A DNA stretch of 64,000 bases from Gilvibacter sp. (GCF_013214815.1 NZ_JABSPU010000004.1:1-64000); one strand, 5' to 3'. Shown: positions 8,483-16,985, numbered from the stretch's first letter. Numbers and translations: made by a program. The notes: generated by a model from the letters alone, not told the origin.

Positions 8483-9448
8483 ATGGATGATCAACTAAAC
8501 AACCAACTCCAGAAATTAGAAGAGAAATTCAAAAACTCCGGACAGGACATGAAGTCTTATCTGGGTGGCTTGCTTTACGATCGTTACCTGACCTATTGGG
8601 ATTATATCCACTTGGACACTTTATTGAGTTTGCAGATTCCTCGGACGTATTTTCCAGACGAGGAGATCTTTATTGGCTATCACCAGATCACCGAACTCTA
8701 CTTTAAGCTCATCATTCATGAGCAGAAGCAGATCATTGACGATAAGCTTCAGCAGGCGGAATTCTTTATCAAAAAATTGGAGCGCATCAACAGATACTTT
8801 AGAATTTTGATCGATTCCTTTGATGTGATGATTCGTGGGATGGAAAAGGAGCAGTTCTTGAAGTTCCGCATGTCGCTGCTACCTGCGAGCGGATTTCAAT
8901 CGGCCCAATACCGCATGATCGAATTCTACAGCACACCTATGGAAAACTTGGTTCACGTGTCAGTTCGAGAGGATTACTCTGAAGCAGATTCTATAGAGGA
9001 TATGTACGAACAGATCTACTGGAAACGCGGTGCCACCGATCTGGAAACCAAAAACAAGACCCTTACCTTAAAGCAGTTCGAATTTCGCTATACGCCGCGT
9101 TTTATTCGAATCATGAATGAGGTCAAAGGGCAAACGTTGTATCACAAATACTTAGCCTTACCCGAAGGCGAAAAAAATAACCCGGCCCTGATAAACGAAT
9201 TACGAAAATTTGACGTTAACGCTAATGTCAATTGGTTGCTAATGCACATGGGTGCTGCCTTTAGGTACCTGCACAAAGAGGGCAAAACGGTCTTGGCAAC
9301 CGGAGGAACCAATTGGAAAGATTTTCTTCCACCAAGTTTTCATAAAATCCATTATTTTCCCAATCTTTGGACTCCCGAAGAAAAGGAGAATTGGGGGCGT
9401 GAGTGGATGACTCATGCTTATAACAGCGCAAAAACCAAACAACATTGA
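8483..9448 (+). CDS. kynA: Tryptophan 2,3-dioxygenase
   Basis: A haem enzyme opening the indole ring of L-tryptophan to N-formylkynurenine, the first step of the kynurenine pathway. The 321 aa product carries the family landmarks: SYLGGLLYDRYLTYWDYIHLDTLL near the N-terminus, YHQITELYFKLIIHE (distal pocket, about residues 73-87), a region with the likely proximal haem histidine (WLLMHMGAAFRYL) and ATGGTNWKDFLPPSFHKI near the C-terminus. No other kynurenine-pathway gene is nearby, but tyrosine catabolism (HppD/HmgA) lies just upstream, so aromatic amino-acid degradation genes cluster here. Its stop overlaps the TTG start of the next gene (TTGA). Confidence 0.95.
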   Translation: MDDQLNNQLQKLEEKFKNSGQDMKSYLGGLLYDRYLTYWDYIHLDTLLSLQIPRTYFPDEEIFIGYHQITELYFKLIIHEQKQIIDDKLQQAEFFIKKLERINRYFRILIDSFDVMIRGMEKEQFLKFRMSLLPASGFQSAQYRMIEFYSTPMENLVHVSVREDYSEADSIEDMYEQIYWKRGATDLETKNKTLTLKQFEFRYTPRFIRIMNEVKGQTLYHKYLALPEGEKNNPALINELRKFDVNANVNWLLMHMGAAFRYLHKEGKTVLATGGTNWKDFLPPSFHKIHYFPNLWTPEEKENWGREWMTHAYNSAKTKQH

Positions 9449-10668
9449 AAAAATTATTGTGGCTGAGCATAGTACTTGGACTGTGCTGGGCTTGTGAAAA
9501 GGAGAAACCAGTAGAAGAAGTTGCCACCATCGTAGAGGCTCCCAAGATAGAAGAGGCCTACGGATTTATCCTCAACGATTTTAATGTAGTACGCGATACG
9601 GTTCGCAATGGCGACACCTTTGGTGTAATTATGGACAATCACCACGTTCCTGCTGCAAAGGTTTATAGCGCTGTGGAAGCGGTAAAGGACAGCTTTGATG
9701 TGCGTCGGATCAATTCCGGTAAGCCCTATGTGGTACTCAATTCTAAAGATAGTTTAAACACCGCCCAAGTTTTCATCTACGAAAACAGTAAGATAGAATA
9801 TACTGTTGTTGACTTGCGCGACAGCATTGCCAAGGCCTATCACGGTCGCAAACCGTTAACTGTAGTTGAAAAGACTGCTTTTGGAGTGATCAATAGCTCT
9901 CTTTCTGAGGCTTTAGATGAAGCGGGAATCAGCCCAGTGATGACCGACAAACTAGCGAGCATCTACGCCTGGACCATCAACTTCTTTGCCTTGCAAAAAG
10001 GAGATCGTTTTAAAGTGGTTTACACAGAACGTTATATCAATGATTCTATTCCTGCGGGAATTGATGAGGTGAAAGCCGCTTATTTTGAACATAAGGGAAC
10101 TCCACTGCTCGCCTTTAGTTTTGTGGAGAATAAAGACCTTGGGCTGGATTATTATGATGAAGAGGCTAACAACTTGCGTCGCGCCTTTTTAAAATCCCCC
10201 ATTCGTTTTAATTACCGAATCTCAAGCAGATATAACCTCAGAAGACGTATTACATATTATGGCAACCAAGTTAGACCACACCGCGGAACCGACTTTGCAG
10301 CGCCTGTTGGCACCCCGATCATTGCTACTGCGGATGGAACAGTAACAGAATCCACAAGACGCGGGGGTAATGGGAAGTACGTAAAGATCAAACACAACAG
10401 TACCTATTCTACGCAATACCTGCACATGAAGGCTCAAAATGTTAAGGTTGGAGACTTTGTGAGACAAGGCGATGTGATCGGTTGGGTCGGCATGACGGGT
10501 AATACCGGAGGGCCTCATGTTTGCTATCGTTTTTGGAAAAACGGGGAGCAAGTAGATCCTTTTAAACAAGACTTACCCGCCTCTAAGCCTTTGGCAGACT
10601 CCCTGAGGCCACAATACTTCGAATACATCAAGCCATTGAAGGAGCAACTTGATTGTATAATTTTTTAG
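9445..10668 (+). CDS. M23-family peptidoglycan peptidase-like lipoprotein
   Basis: 407 aa starting at TTG (9445), overlapping the kynA stop by 4 nt. The start is supported by the immediate lipoprotein signal KKLLWLSIVLGLCWAC. The C-terminal third is an M23/LytM domain: HRGTD (HxxxD zinc ligands, about residue 280), QYLHM (catalytic histidine region), and PHVCYRFWKNG where other M23 enzymes have HxH. The second histidine, normally the third zinc ligand, is a cysteine here. Cysteine may still bind zinc, or the protein may be a non-catalytic regulator like EnvC/NlpD. The N-terminal 250 residues are a family-specific beta/alpha region. It probably acts at the cell envelope on peptidoglycan cross-links or as an activator of amidases. 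Confidence 0.9.
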   Translation: MKKLLWLSIVLGLCWACEKEKPVEEVATIVEAPKIEEAYGFILNDFNVVRDTVRNGDTFGVIMDNHHVPAAKVYSAVEAVKDSFDVRRINSGKPYVVLNSKDSLNTAQVFIYENSKIEYTVVDLRDSIAKAYHGRKPLTVVEKTAFGVINSSLSEALDEAGISPVMTDKLASIYAWTINFFALQKGDRFKVVYTERYINDSIPAGIDEVKAAYFEHKGTPLLAFSFVENKDLGLDYYDEEANNLRRAFLKSPIRFNYRISSRYNLRRRITYYGNQVRPHRGTDFAAPVGTPIIATADGTVTESTRRGGNGKYVKIKHNSTYSTQYLHMKAQNVKVGDFVRQGDVIGWVGMTGNTGGPHVCYRFWKNGEQVDPFKQDLPASKPLADSLRPQYFEYIKPLKEQLDCIIF

Positions 10669-10694
10669 GAATTTCTTAAAAACGGTTAATAATT

Positions 10695-10722
10695 ATCTGA
10701 TAGTTAATGATTTCTATCAGAT
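10695..10722 (+). repeat. Inverted repeat ATCTGATAG...CTATCAGAT after the M23 gene
   Basis: A perfect 9 bp inverted repeat with a 10 nt spacer, 26 bp beyond the M23 stop. There is no T-run on either side, so it is not a standard intrinsic terminator. It could be an operator or an RNA-stability hairpin. Confidence 0.4.
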
Positions 10723-10792
10723 TATCTACGGTATTAAGCTGTATCTTAAGAAAGTATCAAAAAGTGCTTATTTAACCTTAAGGTAATGTTAA

Positions 10793-10817
10793 AAGTGCGC
10801 ACTTAGTAATACTTTTG
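10793..10817 (+). promoter_or_regulatory. Promoter region of Oar-like receptor with a 12 bp palindrome
   Basis: TACTTTTG at 10810-10817 fits the TAnnTTTG -7 box exactly; the ATG is 23 nt further on. Between it and the expected -33 box lies the perfect palindrome AAGTGCGCACTT (10793-10804), in a position suited to a repressor or activator site. The -33 box itself (TGTT) is weak. Confidence 0.5.
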
Positions 10818-10840
10818 TACCAATCAAAATTAACTGTTTT

Positions 10841-13800
10841 ATGAGAAAAATTACTTTCTATTTAACCGTGGCTTGTTTGTTGCTCGGTGCAAGTGCATTT
10901 GCGCAAGGGGTAACTACAGGGGGCATGAACGGTCGTGTCCTTGACACCAATGCCGAACCTCTCTTTGGAGCTAATGTGGTTGCTGTCCACACTCCAACAG
11001 GGACAACTTACGGTGCGATAACCGATTATGACGGTTTTTATCGTATCTCTAACATGAGAGCAGGTGGTCCTTACACTGTGACTATCTCTTACGTAGGATT
11101 TGAAGACTTCACCAGAAACGGAGTGTTCTTGCAACTAGGTAACTCACAAAAAATCAGTGTAAACCTTGCTGAGTCTACTTCTGCACTTGACGAGGTTGTG
11201 ATCGTTGCACAGCGAAACAACGTTTTCGACTCTAAGAAAACGGGAACAGCTACCACAGTAACCTCTAGAGACATTGCAACACTACCTGCGGTTACTCGTT
11301 CTATCGCTGACTTCGCTCGTGTGACTCCGCAAGCACAGCTTACGGAAGGGAACGACGGATTCTCTATCTCTCTTGCAGGTCAAAACAACCGTTACAACGC
11401 GATCTACATTGATGGTGCTGTAAACAACGACGTTTTTGGTCTTGCAGGATCAGGTACTAACGGAGGTCAAACTGGAGTTAACCCATTCTCTGTGGATGCG
11501 GTTGAATCTTTCCAGATCAACATTGCTCCGTTTGATGTACGTCAATCTGGTTTCTCCGGAGGTTCCATCAACGCCATTACGCGTTCTGGTACCAATGAAG
11601 TTCAAGGATCTGCTTACTTCTACCTACGTAACCAAAGCCTAGCTGGAAAAACTCCAACGGGTCTAGTAGAAGAAGGTGAAGCTCGCGAAAGCCTTGACGA
11701 TTTCTCTGCTCAGCTTTACGGAGTTCGTGTGGGTGGTCCAATCATCAAGGACAAATTGTTCTACTTCATCAACTATGAGCGTCAGGATGAGGAAACTCCT
11801 CAGCCATTCAACTTCAGCCAGTATGAAGGACGTTCTTCTTTGGAAGACTTGAACGGTTTGGTAAATTTCTTGCGTTCTACTTACGGGTATGACCCAGGAA
11901 TCTTTGACGCTAACACGCGTACTTTGACTTCTGACAAGATTACTGCTAAGTTAGACTACAACTTGAACAACGCGAACAAGTTTACTTTGCGTCACTCTTA
12001 TGTGAAGGCAGACAACTTGGAAGCACGTAACTCAAACCCATTCCGTATCGGATTCATCAACGGTTCTGAGGAGTTCATTACCACCACTAACTCTACTGCT
12101 TTTGAGTGGCGTTATTCTGGAACCAACGTAGCAAACAACTTGGTTATTGGTTATACTACGGTACGTGATGACCGTGATCCTTCTGGTAATCCATTCCCAA
12201 CTGTAGACATTCAGGATGGAAACGGTACTATCTCTTTTGGATCTGAGCCATTCTCTACTGCGAACTTGTTGAATACAGATGTATTTACTATCAACAACAA
12301 CTTCGAGATCTATTCAGGGCGTCACACCATTACCTTGGGTGCGAACTTTGAATACGCTAAAGTGAAGAACTTGTTCTTCGCCTTTAACTTTGGTGACTAT
12401 ACTTTTGAAGACGAGTTTGATGACAACGGAGTGCTTATCTCTAGTGGATTGGAGCGTTTCTTGACTGGTCAGCAGGCTGATGTTTACCAACACGGATATT
12501 CTCTATTGGGTAACGGTGCTGTAGGTGATGATTCTGCAGGTGCTGCTGAATTCTCAGCTTCTCAGCTAGGATTCTACGCTCAAGACGATTTCCAAGCAAC
12601 TGATAACTTGAAAGTGACTTTCGGTCTTCGTGTTGATGTTCCTTACTGGGAAGATGGATTGGCCAATGATGACTTTAACAACCGTACCATTCCATTATTG
12701 GAAGCGGCTGGAAAAGATCTTCAAGGAGCTCGTGTAGGACAGACCATTCGCGCTAACCCATTGTTTGCTCCACGTCTTGGATTCAACTGGGATGTAAACG
12801 GAGAAAGCAAAACTCAGGTTCGTGGTGGTATTGGAGTATTTACTTCAAGACTTCCATTGGTATGGCCCGGTGGAACTTACAACAACAACGGTATCACTGG
12901 TGGATTTAACTTTGAGTTTGGACAGGACTTTGAGCCAGACGTAAACAACCAGTTTGAAGATCCAGCTCCAGGTTCTGGAGGTGTTGGTGGAAACATTGAC
13001 CTTATTGCAGAGAACTTCAAATTGCCACAGGTAATGAAGTACAATATCGCAGTAGATCAGAAGCTTCCTTTCTGGGGACTTATCGCAACTGCCGATTTCT
13101 TGTATACTGATGTAATTAGTGACATTCTTTATCAGAACCTTAACCTAAAAGGCCCAACAGGAACTTTGAATGGAGCTGATAACCGTCCTACATACGATCG
13201 TCGTGATGAGATCGATGATACTTACGGACGTATCATCCTAGCTTCTAATACGAGTCTTGGACACGCTTATAACGTAACTGCGACTATCCGCAAGCCGTTT
13301 GAGAATGGATTCCAAGGACAAGTATCTTGGTCTTATGGAGATTCCTTCAAAGTATTTGACGGGACTTCTTCTCAGAACTCTTCTCAGTGGAGAAACCGTC
13401 AGACGGTAAGAGGAAAGAACGGAGACCTAACGGTTGATGCTCGTTCTGATTTCTCTTTAGGACACCGTATTACATCTAATGCGTCTTACGAGATCTCTTG
13501 GAATGAGAACGTGAAGACTACTATTGGATTCTTCTATGAAGGTGTTCAAGGAAACCCATTCAGTTATACTTACCGTGAAGGACGTGACCTATTGAATGAT
13601 GACTCACGTGACAACGCGCTTATCTACGTTCCTGCTAACCAAGGTGAGATCAACCTAGTTGATCAATCTGCAGACGGAGGTCTTACAAGTGCTGAGCAGT
13701 GGGCCGCTCTTGATGCGTTCATTGAAGGTGATGACTACTTGCGTTCACGCAGAGGTCAGTACGCTGAGCGTAACGGAGACCGCGGACCATGGAGCCACGT

Positions 13801-14092
13801 TATTGACTTCAAATTGTTGCAAGACTTTAGCTTGAAGATCGGACAAACAAAGCACACCTTCCAGGCGTCTTTGGATATCTTCAACTTCACCAACTTGTTG
13901 AACAAAGACTGGGGTCAGCGTAACTTCGTACCAGGAAACGTTGGATTGTTAACTACAGTAACTGCAGGACCAGATCCAGCCTTTACTTTCGATCCTACTC
14001 AGTTTGACGAAGGAGTTCGTGTAATTGATGACTTCGGATTGCAATCTTCAAGATGGCAAATGCAGCTTGGATTGCGTTACCTATTCAACTAA
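10841..14092 (+). CDS. Oar-like TonB-dependent outer-membrane receptor
   Basis: 1083 aa with signal peptide (cleavage after ASAFA-Q), a carboxypeptidase-regulatory-like domain (residues about 25-110: GRVLDTNAEPLFGANVVAVH, DYDGFYRISNM, SYVGFEDF), a plug-like segment (TSRDIATLPAVTRSIADFARVTPQA), and a long beta-barrel ending GLRYLFN with a hydrophobic last strand. This is the Oar/OmpA-related branch of TonB receptors, often among the most abundant outer-membrane proteins in flavobacteria. Codon choice fits high expression: CGT, AAC, GGA and TCT dominate far more than in the neighbouring M23 and uvrC genes. It is monocistronic, with its own promoter upstream and a strong terminator downstream. 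No SusD partner is adjacent and the substrate is unknown. Confidence 0.93.
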   Translation: MRKITFYLTVACLLLGASAFAQGVTTGGMNGRVLDTNAEPLFGANVVAVHTPTGTTYGAITDYDGFYRISNMRAGGPYTVTISYVGFEDFTRNGVFLQLGNSQKISVNLAESTSALDEVVIVAQRNNVFDSKKTGTATTVTSRDIATLPAVTRSIADFARVTPQAQLTEGNDGFSISLAGQNNRYNAIYIDGAVNNDVFGLAGSGTNGGQTGVNPFSVDAVESFQINIAPFDVRQSGFSGGSINAITRSGTNEVQGSAYFYLRNQSLAGKTPTGLVEEGEARESLDDFSAQLYGVRVGGPIIKDKLFYFINYERQDEETPQPFNFSQYEGRSSLEDLNGLVNFLRSTYGYDPGIFDANTRTLTSDKITAKLDYNLNNANKFTLRHSYVKADNLEARNSNPFRIGFINGSEEFITTTNSTAFEWRYSGTNVANNLVIGYTTVRDDRDPSGNPFPTVDIQDGNGTISFGSEPFSTANLLNTDVFTINNNFEIYSGRHTITLGANFEYAKVKNLFFAFNFGDYTFEDEFDDNGVLISSGLERFLTGQQADVYQHGYSLLGNGAVGDDSAGAAEFSASQLGFYAQDDFQATDNLKVTFGLRVDVPYWEDGLANDDFNNRTIPLLEAAGKDLQGARVGQTIRANPLFAPRLGFNWDVNGESKTQVRGGIGVFTSRLPLVWPGGTYNNNGITGGFNFEFGQDFEPDVNNQFEDPAPGSGGVGGNIDLIAENFKLPQVMKYNIAVDQKLPFWGLIATADFLYTDVISDILYQNLNLKGPTGTLNGADNRPTYDRRDEIDDTYGRIILASNTSLGHAYNVTATIRKPFENGFQGQVSWSYGDSFKVFDGTSSQNSSQWRNRQTVRGKNGDLTVDARSDFSLGHRITSNASYEISWNENVKTTIGFFYEGVQGNPFSYTYREGRDLLNDDSRDNALIYVPANQGEINLVDQSADGGLTSAEQWAALDAFIEGDDYLRSRRGQYAERNGDRGPWSHVIDFKLLQDFSLKIGQTKHTFQASLDIFNFTNLLNKDWGQRNFVPGNVGLLTTVTAGPDPAFTFDPTQFDEGVRVIDDFGLQSSRWQMQLGLRYLFN

Positions 14093-14130
14093 GCCGAATA
14101 GGTTAAGCAAAACAGCTTAAACAAATATTT

Positions 14131-14171
14131 AACCCTGCAGTGAACTGTGTTCTACTGCAGGGTTATTTTTT
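14131..14171 (+). terminator. Rho-independent terminator after the Oar-like receptor
   Basis: Perfect 11 bp stem AACCCTGCAGT/ACTGCAGGGTT with a 12 nt loop, followed by ATTTTTT. It starts 38 bp after the stop. Confidence 0.92.
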
Positions 14172-14205
14172 ATGTCTTACCTTTGTGTAAACAACTTCAA
14201 TAATC

Positions 14206-14649
14206 ATGTACACCACCGTTCAGTTTTTACATTCATATTGGGCCTATTTAGTCGTTCTTGTAGTCTTTTTAGCGACTTTTAACGCACTACTCGGCTTTTT
14301 TAGCAAACGCGATTACGGCGCAAAGGATTTTAGAATCTCTTTGTTTGCATTGATCGTTACTCACATTCAACTATTGATCGGATTGGTGCTTTATTTTGTT
14401 TCTCCTTTAGGTTTGAAGTCCATTAGCGCTAACGGTATGGGAACCGTGATGAAAGACTCTGTATTGCGCTTAAATGCAGTGGAACATCCAACAGTAATGT
14501 TGATCGTTGTCGCCTTAATCACAATCGGATATTCAAAGCACAAGAAGAAATTGGTCTCTAGACCCAAATTCAAGACTTTGATGATCTTCTATACCCTTGC
14601 GTTTGTGTTGCTTTTGAGCCGTATTCCTTGGGGACAGTGGTTTGATTAA
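14206..14649 (+). CDS. Small four-helix membrane protein, cytochrome-b-like
   Basis: 147 aa with four hydrophobic segments: about residues 12-30, 45-65, 98-112 and 125-140. Relatives in Bacteroidota are usually labelled cytochrome b, but no pair of haem-spaced histidines is convincing here (HS at 9, H at about 51, HP near 94). The family name is therefore carried by similarity, not shown by the sequence. It has its own perfect -7 box TACCTTTG at 14178-14185, 20 nt before the ATG, right after the upstream terminator. It is followed by a long non-coding stretch, so it is a single-gene unit. Role unknown, inner membrane. Confidence 0.8.
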   Translation: MYTTVQFLHSYWAYLVVLVVFLATFNALLGFFSKRDYGAKDFRISLFALIVTHIQLLIGLVLYFVSPLGLKSISANGMGTVMKDSVLRLNAVEHPTVMLIVVALITIGYSKHKKKLVSRPKFKTLMIFYTLAFVLLLSRIPWGQWFD

Positions 14650-15311
14650 CTTTTTGGCGCATGCTGCTGCGCAGCACCGGGCTTTCCACACTACATGGTA
14701 GTTTGTTGCAATCCCTTGCGCGGGGAGTTATAAATAGTTTTGAAGCTAGTCACGGCATTCAAAGCTAGGTCATTTCACCTTTTTCTCTTTCTTTTTTGCA
14801 TTGCCCAAATTACTGAATGAACAATGTCCCGTGGACATTGTGATTGAAGTACCGCAAAAACTCTAGCCTTTCCCGAACATGATTTTTCTCGCTTGCATTA
14901 TGTAGAATTTATGCAAGCTCAAAAACCGAATTGTTCGGCTAAAAACGGTCCAAGGCTTCCCGTTTTCTTAACGCCTTACAATTACTATAAATCGGTGCCG
15001 GCGGTATTATAGTTTGTTCTGATGCTTTATTTGCCCCTTCTGCGTAGCGTCTGTAGGTGAGCAAAGATCGGTTAGATTGTAGCAACTGAGTTGCTACTTC
15101 AGATTTTGCGAACGGTTTTACGCGTAGATTACAGTGAGTTAAGAAATCGGAGCGTAAAAACAGACTTTGAAGGGGCTAGACCTTTTGGTCACTTTTGCGG
15201 CAATGGGAAAAGTGACATAAAAAAGGTTTTCGGTACTCACCGAGAAAATCAAAGACTCGCTAGAAGTCTCGGTAAAAAGAACTATTTTTAGTTCAATATT
15301 CAATAAGTTGG
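14650..15311. repeat. Hairpin-rich non-coding mosaic
   Basis: About 660 bp without a credible gene but with many inverted repeats: TGCTGC/GCAGCA (14665-14676), ACAATGTCC-cgt-GGACATTGT (14821-14841), a nested structure CCGAACA...TGTTCGG enclosing GCTTGCAT...ATGCAAGC (14873-14938), GTAGCAAC-tga-GTTGCTAC (15079-15097), CCTTTT..GTCACTTTT...AAAAGTGAC..AAAAGG (15181-15226), and ACCGAG...CTCGGT with inner AGACT/AGTCT (15239-15273). AAGCTAG occurs twice within 30 bp at about 14741-14770. The 66-codon ORF at 15091 crosses these hairpins and is probably chance. This looks like a dispersed intergenic repeat or a structured RNA; its nature cannot be settled from one copy. Confidence 0.55.
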
Positions 15312-15665
15312 ATGAGTCATAAAATTAACATTCATGACTCGGGCACGATTGTTAAAATCCAGCCTGGGATTTATAAAGTATATGCGCTTGGAGGGTGGAA
15401 AGTACGTCTTGGCGCATTCTCCATGTCGTTAATTGATCAAACGACCGGAAATGAGATCACTTCAAAACAAGTAAAGTTTGGACTACAAGACCGTCGTCAT
15501 GGAGTCAAAGCAAAGCAAATTGCAACCATAAGTGTACCCGAATGGCATGAATATGAAATAAGATTCATTAATCCAGAGGATGTTCAAGTTTATCATTCAC
15601 CGCTCTTCCCGGGCTTGTTTGATAAACCTCTTGATAATAAACAGTTAGAGGTAAACTTCGGCTAA
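15312..15665 (+). CDS. Orphan 117 aa protein, no recognised family
   Basis: An ATG-started frame immediately after the hairpin-rich stretch, with a one-mismatch -7 box (TATTTTTA, 15283-15290) about 20 nt upstream. The protein is soluble, with no signal peptide or membrane segment. The residue pattern suggests mainly beta-strands (GTIVKIQPGIYKVYALG, QIATISVPEWHEYEIRFI), ending in a proline-rich tail (SPLFPGLFDKP). I do not recognise it. Its last codons overlap by 4 bp a convergent 46-codon membrane-peptide ORF. Balanced composition and normal codons argue that it is real, but confidence is moderate. Confidence 0.6.
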   Translation: MSHKINIHDSGTIVKIQPGIYKVYALGGWKVRLGAFSMSLIDQTTGNEITSKQVKFGLQDRRHGVKAKQIATISVPEWHEYEIRFINPEDVQVYHSPLFPGLFDKPLDNKQLEVNFG

Positions 15666-15802
15666 ACCTGTCTCTTCGCACGTTTATTTCTGCGATTGCG
15701 GTGGTACCTTCCGTTTCTGGTGAAGAAGGTCACGAAGCCCCAAATGAGGCAAATGGCCCCAATGAGTAGAAAGATCTCTTGAGCTTCTGATGGAATATTC
15801 AT
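15662..15802 (-). CDS. 46 aa single-pass membrane miniprotein
   Basis: Too short for the ORF track. Reading the minus strand from the ATG at 15802 gives MNIPSEAQEIFLLIGAICLIWGFV..., one hydrophobic helix (about residues 9-27), then a strongly basic tail (RNGRYHRNRRNKRAKRQV) that would stay in the cytoplasm. The topology and amphipathic start are typical of small bacterial membrane proteins, not of chance ORFs. It converges on the orphan ORF with a 4 bp overlap and lies upstream of, and on the same strand as, the EEP gene's 3' end. Function unknown. Confidence 0.5.
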   Translation of the reverse strand: MNIPSEAQEIFLLIGAICLIWGFVTFFTRNGRYHRNRRNKRAKRQV

Positions 15803-15847
15803 ACCTATAAGGTACAAAATCTTTTATGAATAAGGAGCTAAGTAGCT

Positions 15848-16912
15848 CTAATTCATCTCCTTAATCAAATAAACCAAAACAGGAAAGTGGTCTGAATAAC
15901 CACCGGTAAAACCTCCGTTGGCAAAAGACCGGTACGGATAGCCTTTGTATCGTCCTCTTGGGTTTGAGAGATAAGCCTTGTTGTAGATCTCCGCCTTGTA
16001 GTAGCGGTAGCTGCTGTAGTCCTCTTCCAACAGTGCATCAGAAAGAATGATCTGATCAAAAAGGTTCCAACCGTCGCGATACGCTAAGGTTCCCAGACCT
16101 TTTTTGAACATGGCTTCCATAGGATTGTACAGTTCCTTTGGCCCAACCTTGTCTCTATCTGCTTTGGCACCCAAAGCCTTCTTGACACTTTTGTTGGTTG
16201 GATCGTCATTGAGGTCACCCATGGTGATGATTTTCGCATAAGGATCTGCGCTATGCAAAGAGTCTATAATACTTTTGTTGAGCTCGGCAGCTTGCACACG
16301 CTTGTAACGGCTGCGCGCCTCTCCACCAGATCTAGATGGCCAGTGGTTTACAATAACATGGATCAAGTCGCCATCAAGCATTCCAGAAACCACCAATTGA
16401 TCACGGGTATAGATGCGCTTGTCGCGATCTTCGTTGTCATAGATCAGTAATGGAATCGCCTCGTAGTTTGTAGGAGTGAACAAAGCTTTTTGGTAAAGCA
16501 GCGCCACATCGATCCCACGACGGTCCGGAGAATCAAATTGAATGATACCGTAATCATAAGGCAATAGCTCTGGCTGGTTCACCAAGTCTTCTAAAACCTT
16601 GCGGTTTTCTGTTTCTGCTACACCAATTAGTGCCGGAGCAGTACCGGTAACATCGCGGCCCACATCGGCAATAACCTTAGCCATATTGGCCAATTTAGCG
16701 GCGTAAATCTCCTCGGTCCAGTGGTCGCGTCCCTCTGGCGTACGGTCATCGTCATAAGTGATCGGGTCATCTTCCGTATCAAAGAGGTTCTCTACGTTGT
16801 AAAAGGCAATGGTATTAACCTTATATGATTTCTGTCCCTGAGCCACCATCGCTGTGGTAATCAAGCAAATAAGGCCAAAGACAATAGATCTGAATTTCAT
16901 CCTGTGCTGCAA
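15848..16912 (-). CDS. Exported endonuclease/exonuclease/phosphatase-family protein
   Basis: 354 aa with a signal peptide (MKFRSIVFGLICLITTAMVAQG; Met5 at 16900 is an equally good start) and then a full EEP fold: AFYNVENLFD, VAETEN (metal-binding glutamate), RRGIDVAL, VIVNHWPSRSGG, TMGDLNDDP and SDHFPVLV (catalytic histidine). The family hydrolyses phosphodiester or phosphomonoester bonds in nucleic acids, sphingolipids or inositol phosphates with Mg2+. Export means an extracytoplasmic substrate. It is divergent from a TonB receptor plus DUF5689 lipoprotein operon, 121 bp apart, with -7 boxes facing both ways. This suggests a shared job in taking up nucleic-acid or phosphate breakdown products (inference). 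Confidence 0.9.
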   Translation of the reverse strand: MQHRMKFRSIVFGLICLITTAMVAQGQKSYKVNTIAFYNVENLFDTEDDPITYDDDRTPEGRDHWTEEIYAAKLANMAKVIADVGRDVTGTAPALIGVAETENRKVLEDLVNQPELLPYDYGIIQFDSPDRRGIDVALLYQKALFTPTNYEAIPLLIYDNEDRDKRIYTRDQLVVSGMLDGDLIHVIVNHWPSRSGGEARSRYKRVQAAELNKSIIDSLHSADPYAKIITMGDLNDDPTNKSVKKALGAKADRDKVGPKELYNPMEAMFKKGLGTLAYRDGWNLFDQIILSDALLEEDYSSYRYYKAEIYNKAYLSNPRGRYKGYPYRSFANGGFTGGYSDHFPVLVYLIKEMN

Positions 16913-16949
16913 TATTATGTTTATGTAAAGGGCTAAACAAAAGCCGAGC

Positions 16950-16957
16950 CAAAAGTA
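16950..16957 (-). promoter_or_regulatory. Putative -7 element (TACTTTTG) for the exported EEP gene
   Basis: On the minus strand TACTTTTG matches TAnnTTTG exactly, 37 bp before the ATG at 16912. It faces the opposite -7 box at 16978, so both divergent transcripts start within about 40 bp and could share an operator. Confidence 0.5.
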
Positions 16958-16977
16958 GTTATTCTCAGCAAAAGACG

Positions 16978-16985
16978 TAGTTTTG
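16978..16985 (+). promoter_or_regulatory. Putative -7 element (TAGTTTTG) for the TonB receptor
   Basis: Exact TAnnTTTG match, 48 bp upstream of the receptor ATG and followed by an A/T-rich leader. It is divergent from the -7 box at 16950-16957. Confidence 0.5.

Noticed and set aside
15091-15291. 66-codon ORF in the hairpin mosaic
   Set aside because: Runs through three inverted repeats and has no plausible protein pattern; the DNA structure explains the region better.
14650-15311. tRNA or other standard RNA gene in the hairpin mosaic
   Set aside because: No T-loop motif (GGTTCRANYCC), no cloverleaf spacing, and no tmRNA-like or 6S-like layout seen.
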